DNA from: Spirosomataceae bacterium
GTDB taxonomy: Bacteria; Bacteroidota; Bacteroidia; Cytophagales; Spirosomataceae
DNA length: 6,983 bases
NCBI GenBank assembly: GCA_030731175.1
Contig: JANQUM010000169.1
Location: forward strand, 1 to 6,983
Direction: 5' to 3'
Shown here: in pieces, positions 1 through 4,476 of the stretch
Position numbering within the stretch: the stretch's first letter is position 1
Layout: every line of letters starts with the position of its first letter
Notes under the pieces: generated by a model
The model's database searches: none
What the model saw: the letters and a program-made list of their open reading frames with translations, nothing else
What the model was told of the DNA's origin: nothing
Made by a program: the position numbers and the translations under genes

Positions 1-79
1 AAACAGTGCGTAATTATATTTAGTTAAAATATCTAAAAGATGTGCTGCAAACTTCAAAATTGAACTAATAATATATAAA
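1..79 (+). other. A/T-rich leader upstream of fusA
   Basis: This is the short stretch before the fusA start. It is strongly A/T-rich and has no GGAGG-like Shine-Dalgarno: the bases just before the ATG read AATATATAAA. Bacteroidota often translate highly expressed genes from such leaders without a Shine-Dalgarno, so this fits. TATATTTA near position 16 resembles the TAnnTTTG promoter -7 box but lacks the final G, so I do not call a promoter. All three forward frames close within the first 30 bases, and none of the short tails looks like the end of ribosomal protein S7, the usual gene before fusA. Confidence 0.4.
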
Positions 80-2197
80 ATGGCTCGCGATTTAAATTTT
101 ACGAGAAACATCGGAATTGCCGCTCACATTGATGCAGGCAAGACTACAACCACGGAGCGTATCCTTTATTACGCCGGGGTAAGTCACAAAATTGGTGAGG
201 TGCACGATGGTGCCGCCACAATGGACTGGATGGCACAAGAGCAGGAGCGTGGTATTACCATTACTTCGGCTGCCACTACGGTAACATGGCCTTTCCGTGG
301 TCAGGATTACCACGTAAACGTAATTGACACTCCCGGTCACGTTGACTTTACGGTTGAAGTAAACCGTTCGTTACGTGTTCTTGATGGTCTTGTTTTCTTA
401 TTTAGTGCGGTTGATGGTGTTGAGCCACAATCAGAAACTAACTGGCGTCTTGCCAACAATTACAACGTTGCCCGTTTGGGTTTTGTGAACAAAATGGACC
501 GTCAGGGTGCTGACTTCCTTAACGTTTGCAACCAAGTAAAAGAAATGTTGGGCAGCAACGCCGTTCCGCTTCAATTACCAATTGGTAACGAAGAGAACTT
601 TAAAGGCGTGGTTGACTTAATCAACAACCGTGGTATCGTGTGGAACGAAGAAGATAAAGGTATGACCTTTACCGAAGTTCCGATCCCGGAAGATATGCTT
701 GAGGATGTGGCTCACTGGAGAGAAAATCTATTGGACGCCGTAGCTAGCTACGATGAGTCATTAATGGAGAAGTTCTTCGATGATCCGAATTCAATTACCG
801 AAGCCGAAATTATTGCCGCCCTACGTGCAGCCGTAATCGATATGGCAATTGTACCGATGGTATGCGGAACTGCATTCAAAAACAAAGGTGTGCAGACGAT
901 GCTTGACTTCGTGATGCAAATCTTGCCTTCACCGATGGACAGAAAAGCCATCAAAGGAACTGATCCTGAAACGGGCGATGCAGTTTATCGTGAAGCAGAC
1001 GTAACACAGCCTTTTGCAGCGTTAGCATTTAAAATTGCAACTGACCCGTTTGTTGGTCGTTTGTGCTTTATCCGTGCCTATTCTGGTGCGTTAGAATCAG
1101 GTTCTTACGTATTGAACAACCGTTCTGGAAACAAAGAACGCATCTCGCGTATTTTCCAGATGCACGCCAATAAGCAAAACCAAATTCCTATTTTGGAAGC
1201 TGGTGATATTGGTGCAATTGTTGGTTTTAAAGACATTAAAACTGGTGATACACTTTCAAGCATTGATCACCCAATTGTATTGGAATCAATGATTTTCCCT
1301 GAGCCGGTAATTGGTTACGCTATTGAGCCTAAGAAATCTGCCGATCAGGATAAATTTGGTAACGCAATTGCGAAGCTAATTGAAGAAGATCCAACGCTAA
1401 CGGTTGAAACAAGTGAAGAAACTGGACAAACCATTATCCGTGGTATGGGCGAGCTTCACCTTGATATTATCATGGACCGTATGCGTCGTGAATTTAAAGT
1501 TGAAGTAAATCAAGGAGCTCCACAAGTAGCTTATAAAGAGGCTCTTACCAATAACTTTGAAACCCGTGAGGTTTACAAGAAACAGTCTGGTGGACGTGGT
1601 AAGTTTGCCGATATTGCTTATGAAATCGGACCTCGCGACGAGGAAGAAGACGAGAAAGGCAACAAGTTGACTGGTCTTCAGTTCAAAAACGAAATTGTTG
1701 GTGGTACTATTCCTCGTGAATTTATCCCATCTATTGAGAAAGGCTTCCGCGAAGCAATGAAAAACGGCCCGTTGGCTGGTTTCCCAGTAGATTCAATGAA
1801 AGTGCGTTTGTTCCACGGTTCATTCCACGACGTTGACTCAGATTCATTCTCTTTTGAAATGGCAGCCCGTCTTGGTTTCCGTAACTCGGCTAAAAGTGCC
1901 GGAGCAAGATTACTTGAGCCAATCATGGCACTCGAAATTTTGACTCCTGATGAATACACTGGACCAATTACTGGTGACTTGAACCGCCGCCGTGGTATCA
2001 TGAAAGGTATGGATACAAAGGCTGGGTCTCAGGTGATTAAGGCGAACGTTCCGTTATCCGAGTTATTCGGTTACGTAACTGACCTTCGTACAATCTCATC
2101 TGGTCGTGCAACGGCTAACCTTACTTTTGCGATGTATGACTTCGTTCCGCAAAACCTTGCAGAAGAAGTTATCAAGAAAGAAAAAGGACAAGATTAA
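80..2197 (+). CDS. fusA: Elongation factor G (translocation GTPase)
   Basis: EF-G is a cytoplasmic GTPase that drives movement of tRNA and mRNA through the ribosome after each peptide bond and, with ribosome recycling factor, splits the ribosome after termination. The 705 residues match the usual length. GTPase motifs are all present: AHIDAGKTT (15-23), RGITI (57-61), DTPGH (83-87), NKMD (137-140) and a GTAFKNKG block for G5. Domain II begins near residue 309, domain III near 417 (EEDPTLTVET, GMGELHLDI), domain IV near 483, and domain V near 608 (LLEPIMALEI, GDLNRRRG). The domain IV tip histidine falls at H583, matching the functional histidine of classical EF-G. An acidic loop (DEEEDEKGNK) sits in domain IV, which I take as lineage-specific. 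The ATG is the natural start because the conserved N-terminus follows directly. A strong terminator lies 16 bases after the stop. An EF-G paralog is possible, but the intact motifs favour the housekeeping copy. Confidence 0.97.
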   Translation: MARDLNFTRNIGIAAHIDAGKTTTTERILYYAGVSHKIGEVHDGAATMDWMAQEQERGITITSAATTVTWPFRGQDYHVNVIDTPGHVDFTVEVNRSLRVLDGLVFLFSAVDGVEPQSETNWRLANNYNVARLGFVNKMDRQGADFLNVCNQVKEMLGSNAVPLQLPIGNEENFKGVVDLINNRGIVWNEEDKGMTFTEVPIPEDMLEDVAHWRENLLDAVASYDESLMEKFFDDPNSITEAEIIAALRAAVIDMAIVPMVCGTAFKNKGVQTMLDFVMQILPSPMDRKAIKGTDPETGDAVYREADVTQPFAALAFKIATDPFVGRLCFIRAYSGALESGSYVLNNRSGNKERISRIFQMHANKQNQIPILEAGDIGAIVGFKDIKTGDTLSSIDHPIVLESMIFPEPVIGYAIEPKKSADQDKFGNAIAKLIEEDPTLTVETSEETGQTIIRGMGELHLDIIMDRMRREFKVEVNQGAPQVAYKEALTNNFETREVYKKQSGGRGKFADIAYEIGPRDEEEDEKGNKLTGLQFKNEIVGGTIPREFIPSIEKGFREAMKNGPLAGFPVDSMKVRLFHGSFHDVDSDSFSFEMAARLGFRNSAKSAGARLLEPIMALEILTPDEYTGPITGDLNRRRGIMKGMDTKAGSQVIKANVPLSELFGYVTDLRTISSGRATANLTFAMYDFVPQNLAEEVIKKEKGQD

Positions 2198-2213
2198 CAG
2201 TCTTAATATTTAT

Positions 2214-2250
2214 AAAAAATCCCCAATCGGTTTCGATTGGGGATTTTTTT
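2214..2250 (+). terminator. Rho-independent terminator of fusA, symmetric
   Basis: A perfect 16-bp stem is formed by 2214-2229 and 2234-2249, with a GTTT loop. The core CCCCAATCG pairs with CGATTGGGG, and an A-run on the left pairs with a T-run on the right. It starts 16 bases after the fusA stop and ends in seven T's, a textbook intrinsic terminator. Because the left arm begins with six A's, the minus-strand reading also gives a stem followed by a T-run, so it could act in both directions and back up the terminator of the convergent genes. Confidence 0.93.
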
Positions 2251-2428
2251 GTGCCTTGTTTTAGGATAAAAAACAACAACTGATGGCTCACAATGATAGT
2301 TGCTCAAATAGTAGAACGCTTGAAAATGATATGTTACAAAAAGAATTGTGCGTGACCAAACTCCGATTTCGATGACCTAATTGTAATTGAAAATTTGGTT
2401 AGTAATGCTTTGGAGTTATTCAAATAAG
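2251..2428. other. Intergenic stretch, possible broken small reading frame
   Basis: About 180 bases lie between the two terminators with no gene I can name. On the plus strand an ATG at 2283 opens 30 codons ending at a TGA at 2373-2375. In the next frame, codons 2356-2424 read PNSDFDDLIVIENLVSNALELFK with helix-like character, closed by TAA at 2425-2427. The two pieces overlap and differ by a single-base frame change, so this could be a decayed small gene of about 50 codons. Chance is equally plausible in a stretch this short. No promoter or ribosome binding site supports expression, and I recognise no family. Confidence 0.2.
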
Positions 2429-2462
2429 AAAGCAGTTTGTGAGCAAATACACAAACTGCTTT
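2418..2462 (-). terminator. Terminator of the amidase-MCE unit
   Basis: A hairpin with a 13-bp stem (2429-2441 pairing with 2450-2462; core AAAGCAGTTTGT / ACAAACTGCTTT) and an 8-base loop begins 20 bases past the MCE stop in the minus-strand direction. Read on the minus strand, the stem runs into a T-rich tract (TTTCTTATTT). The placement suits an intrinsic terminator for the leftward genes, though the stem is not GC-rich and the T-tract is interrupted. Confidence 0.75.
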
Positions 2463-2482
2463 TATGAATATTTTTCGCTCAA

Positions 2483-3472
2483 TTATTGGTTATTTATCGG
2501 CGAATCTTTCGCTTGTGAATCCGCAGATTCTTTGTCTTTGCTTTTATCTTTTCTTCCAAAAACGGAGAAGTGAACGTAGCGTTTTGGATTCGATTTTAAA
2601 TCTGTAAGAAGTGCGTCCAGGTCGGCCGCGGTTGCGTTGAGGTTTTTATACAGAGCTTCGTCTTGTGTAAGTTTTCCGAGCGTGCCTTGTCCTTGGTTTA
2701 TTTCCCGCAAAATAGTTTGCAAACTCGCCACTGAAGTATTTAACGTATTCACCGTTTTCCCCAATTGCAAAGCATTCAAAGAATCGGTAAAAGTATTAGT
2801 TTTTGCTAAAATCGGTTTGATTTGGCGATCGAGATCAGCGGTAAGTTTGTTCAGGTTTGCAGTTAAAATTGCAGCATTTGCCGTGATTTCGGCGAGGCTT
2901 TCACTGTTTTTTGCCACAATGCCGTTAACGCCGTTTGAGGTTTGAGTAGCACTTGCCATCAGTATTTTCATGGCGTTTCCGGTATCGTCAAATTGCTTCA
3001 CTACTTCGTTCAGGTTTATCAATACAGAATCTACCCTCGCAAACGTCGGTGAAAGTTGCTCGGTTGCAGCATCAATCATTCCTTTTTCGAGTTCGCCTTT
3101 TAGCTCAACTTTATCAGATATTGCCGCTCCGTTACTGATGATTAGTTTGACTACTTTTGAGCCAATCAAGCTTTCATCTGCCAGTACTGCGACAGTATTA
3201 TCAGTCAATTTTATTTTATCCGAAACCAATATAGATACCCTTACTCTATTTTCTGATTGTTGCGGTACTATTTTCATAACCCGCCCAACGGTAACTCCAT
3301 TATAGGTCACGGCGTTTGAAACCTGCAACCCTTGCACATCCGTGTAATAGGTATAGTACTCGTTATTGTTGGAGAACAAATCTAAACCTTTCAGAAAATT
3401 GAACCCCAAGTAAAATATGGTGAGGGTAATGACCCCCAATAATCCAACTTTTGCTTCTTTTGTAAATTTCAT
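2483..3472 (-). CDS. mlaD: MlaD-like MCE family lipid-transport protein
   Basis: MCE proteins are periplasmic parts of ABC-type lipid transporters, anchored in the inner membrane; MlaD forms a hexameric ring through which phospholipid passes. The 329 residues show one N-terminal membrane segment (about 10-27), then an MCE domain (about 38-116) with the typical stretch VQGLQVSNAVTYNGVTVGRV at 46-65. A long helical, Asn/Thr/Leu-rich region likely to form coiled coil follows (about 140-290). The segment ends with NPKRYVHFSVFG (295-306), a block I associate with Bacteroidota MCE proteins, then a charged Lys/Asp/Ser tail (307-329). There is no signal peptidase site, so the helix should remain as an anchor. 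The gene starts 10 bases after the amidase stop, so the two are probably co-transcribed; no clear Shine-Dalgarno is visible in that gap. The permease and ATPase partners (MlaE, MlaF) are not in this window, so the substrate is inferred from the family only. Confidence 0.88.
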   Translation of the reverse strand: MKFTKEAKVGLLGVITLTIFYLGFNFLKGLDLFSNNNEYYTYYTDVQGLQVSNAVTYNGVTVGRVMKIVPQQSENRVRVSILVSDKIKLTDNTVAVLADESLIGSKVVKLIISNGAAISDKVELKGELEKGMIDAATEQLSPTFARVDSVLINLNEVVKQFDDTGNAMKILMASATQTSNGVNGIVAKNSESLAEITANAAILTANLNKLTADLDRQIKPILAKTNTFTDSLNALQLGKTVNTLNTSVASLQTILREINQGQGTLGKLTQDEALYKNLNATAADLDALLTDLKSNPKRYVHFSVFGRKDKSKDKESADSQAKDSPINNQ

Positions 3473-3482
3473 GGACTATAAG

Positions 3483-4259
3483 TTAATTGCCGCCAAGCTG
3501 TTGTTTGTAAATCTTGAGTGCGTCGTAGATAGCTAACGCAATATCCTGCCTTCCGGTTTCAGTGCTAAGGTGTTTTAGGTCGTCGTTATTGGTCAGAAAA
3601 CCCGTTTCAATCAAAACGCTCGGCATGGTGGTTTGCCAAATTACCAGAAAACCGGCCTGCTTTACGCCCCGGCTTCTACGCCCCGCGACGGTTGCCATTT
3701 TATCTTCTACAACCGACGCAAATTGGAGGCTTTGGTGCATAAAAGCACTTTGATAATTGGTGAGCATGATATGTGCCAACGCTGAATTTGGGTCAAAACC
3801 CTTGTAGGTTTTCTTGTAATCGTCTTCTAGAAGCACAACGCTGTTTTCCTTTTTTGCCAATTCTAAGTTTGCTTCTGTTTTGTGTAATCCCATTACGTAA
3901 GTTTCCGTTCCGTGGGCACTTTTTGATGACGGGCTGGCGTTGCAATGAATTGAGATAAACAAGTCGGCGTTGTTTTTATTAGCAATATCTGACCGTTCGT
4001 TTAGTGGAATAAAAACGTCTTTTGTTCGGGTATAAATTACGTTTACTTCGGGCATTTCATCTTTGATAAGCTTGCCCAGACGCAACGCAATATTCAGGGC
4101 AATGTGTTTTTCTTTGCCGTTTCCCGTGCCGGGATCTTTACCGCCGTGTCCGGCATCAATTACGATCGTATTCAGCGGTGAATACGCACGCACGGTAAAC
4201 GAAGCAAGCCCTGAAAAGACCAACACTAAACACAGCCAACCTATAAACCATTTTTTCAT
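3483..4259 (-). CDS. Secreted N-acetylmuramoyl-L-alanine amidase (Amidase_3)
   Basis: This enzyme cuts the amide bond between N-acetylmuramic acid and the L-alanine of the stem peptide in peptidoglycan, acting in the periplasm during cell separation and wall turnover. The 258 residues start with a signal peptide (two Lys, a hydrophobic core to about 22, likely cleavage after VRA at 23-25). The Amidase_3 fold follows: DAGHGG (35-40) gives zinc ligand H38, E50 is the second ligand, SIHCNA (103-108) gives H105, and LIETGFLTN (216-224) gives catalytic E218. All key residues are present. Between HGTETYVMG and the RGVKQAGFLV block lies a longer helical segment (about 127-190) than in minimal enzymes, comparable in place to the regulatory helix of AmiB/AmiC. 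No SH3, LysM or AMIN domain is attached. It is the first gene of the leftward unit; a -7 box at 4404-4411 is a candidate promoter, giving a leader of about 140 bases. Confidence 0.93.
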   Translation of the reverse strand: MKKWFIGWLCLVLVFSGLASFTVRAYSPLNTIVIDAGHGGKDPGTGNGKEKHIALNIALRLGKLIKDEMPEVNVIYTRTKDVFIPLNERSDIANKNNADLFISIHCNASPSSKSAHGTETYVMGLHKTEANLELAKKENSVVLLEDDYKKTYKGFDPNSALAHIMLTNYQSAFMHQSLQFASVVEDKMATVAGRRSRGVKQAGFLVIWQTTMPSVLIETGFLTNNDDLKHLSTETGRQDIALAIYDALKIYKQQLGGN

Positions 4260-4281
4260 TTTTAGAAAAGCTTAAATTTTT

Positions 4282-4293
4282 GAACAATTGTTC
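4282..4293. repeat. Perfect 12-bp palindrome GAACAATTGTTC
   Basis: GAACAATTGTTC is a perfect inverted repeat without a spacer, 22 bases upstream of the amidase start and inside its inferred leader. Symmetry of this kind is typical of a site for a dimeric DNA-binding protein, and it is too tight to make a good RNA hairpin. No regulator is encoded nearby, and a 12-bp palindrome can arise by chance in A/T-rich DNA, so the operator role is speculative. Confidence 0.3.
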
Positions 4294-4389
4294 TTCAAAT
4301 CCAATCGGTTTGCACCAAAAAGGCAGGTTTGTCCGTTACTTTTAACACGATTTAATAAAATTTGCATTCCGTACCGAATAGATTTGAAC

Positions 4390-4397
4390 TATTTTTG
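4390..4397 (+). promoter_or_regulatory. Bacteroidota -7 box TATTTTTG, promoter of lptD
   Basis: TATTTTTG fits the Bacteroidota sigma-factor -7 consensus TAnnTTTG exactly, and is followed by CAC, a common continuation. Transcription would begin around 4402-4405 and leave a leader of about 70 bases before the GTG start of lptD. A TTTG at 4361-4364 is 25 bases upstream, longer than the roughly 17-23 base spacing reported for the -33 element, so only the -7 half is well supported. Confidence 0.55.
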
Positions 4398-4403
4398 CAC
4401 CTA

Positions 4404-4411
4404 CAAAGGTA
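4404..4411 (-). promoter_or_regulatory. Bacteroidota -7 box TACCTTTG, promoter of the amidase-MCE unit
   Basis: Read on the minus strand, these bases are TACCTTTG, an exact TAnnTTTG match. Transcription would start near 4397-4399 and run leftward into the amidase gene. I see no well-spaced -33 TTG on the minus strand. The box lies six bases from the plus-strand -7 box and faces it, so the two would compete for RNA polymerase. Confidence 0.45.
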
Positions 4412-4463
4412 TAATTCATTTGATACAACAGAAAATAGCCAGCATTATTGTTATTCTCCCAAC

Positions 4464-4476
4464 AAGGAAAAGCGTG
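4464..4476 (+). promoter_or_regulatory. Ribosome binding site and GTG start of lptD
   Basis: AAGGA at 4464-4468 is a recognisable Shine-Dalgarno five bases before the GTG at 4474. It decides the start: no in-frame ATG exists upstream in the intergenic region, and the GTG opens directly into a signal peptide. An in-frame TTG at 4420 is the only serious rival. It would add 18 residues, break the usual signal-peptide layout and lie only about 15 bases from the expected transcription start. Confidence 0.6.

Noticed and set aside
2274..2312. CAACT and AGTTG flanking about 16 bases, a possible small hairpin.
   Set aside because: Only five base pairs are continuous, too weak to call a structured element.
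2637..3305. Several plus-strand open frames across the MCE gene.
   Set aside because: They lie opposite a convincing MCE protein, carry no family motifs and are best explained as antisense shadows.
4296..4303. Minus-strand TGGATTTG as a promoter for the amidase.
   Set aside because: It misses the A of TAnnTTTG and has no spaced TTG; the exact match at 4404-4411 is better.
4301..4310. CCAATCGGTT here repeats the left arm and loop of the fusA terminator (2223-2232).
   Set aside because: It is only about ten bases, the flanks differ and no matching right arm is present, so a shared element is not supported.
4420..4473. In-frame TTG at 4420 as an alternative start for lptD.
   Set aside because: It adds a non-signal-like stretch before the signal peptide and has no Shine-Dalgarno, while the GTG at 4474 has AAGGA five bases upstream.
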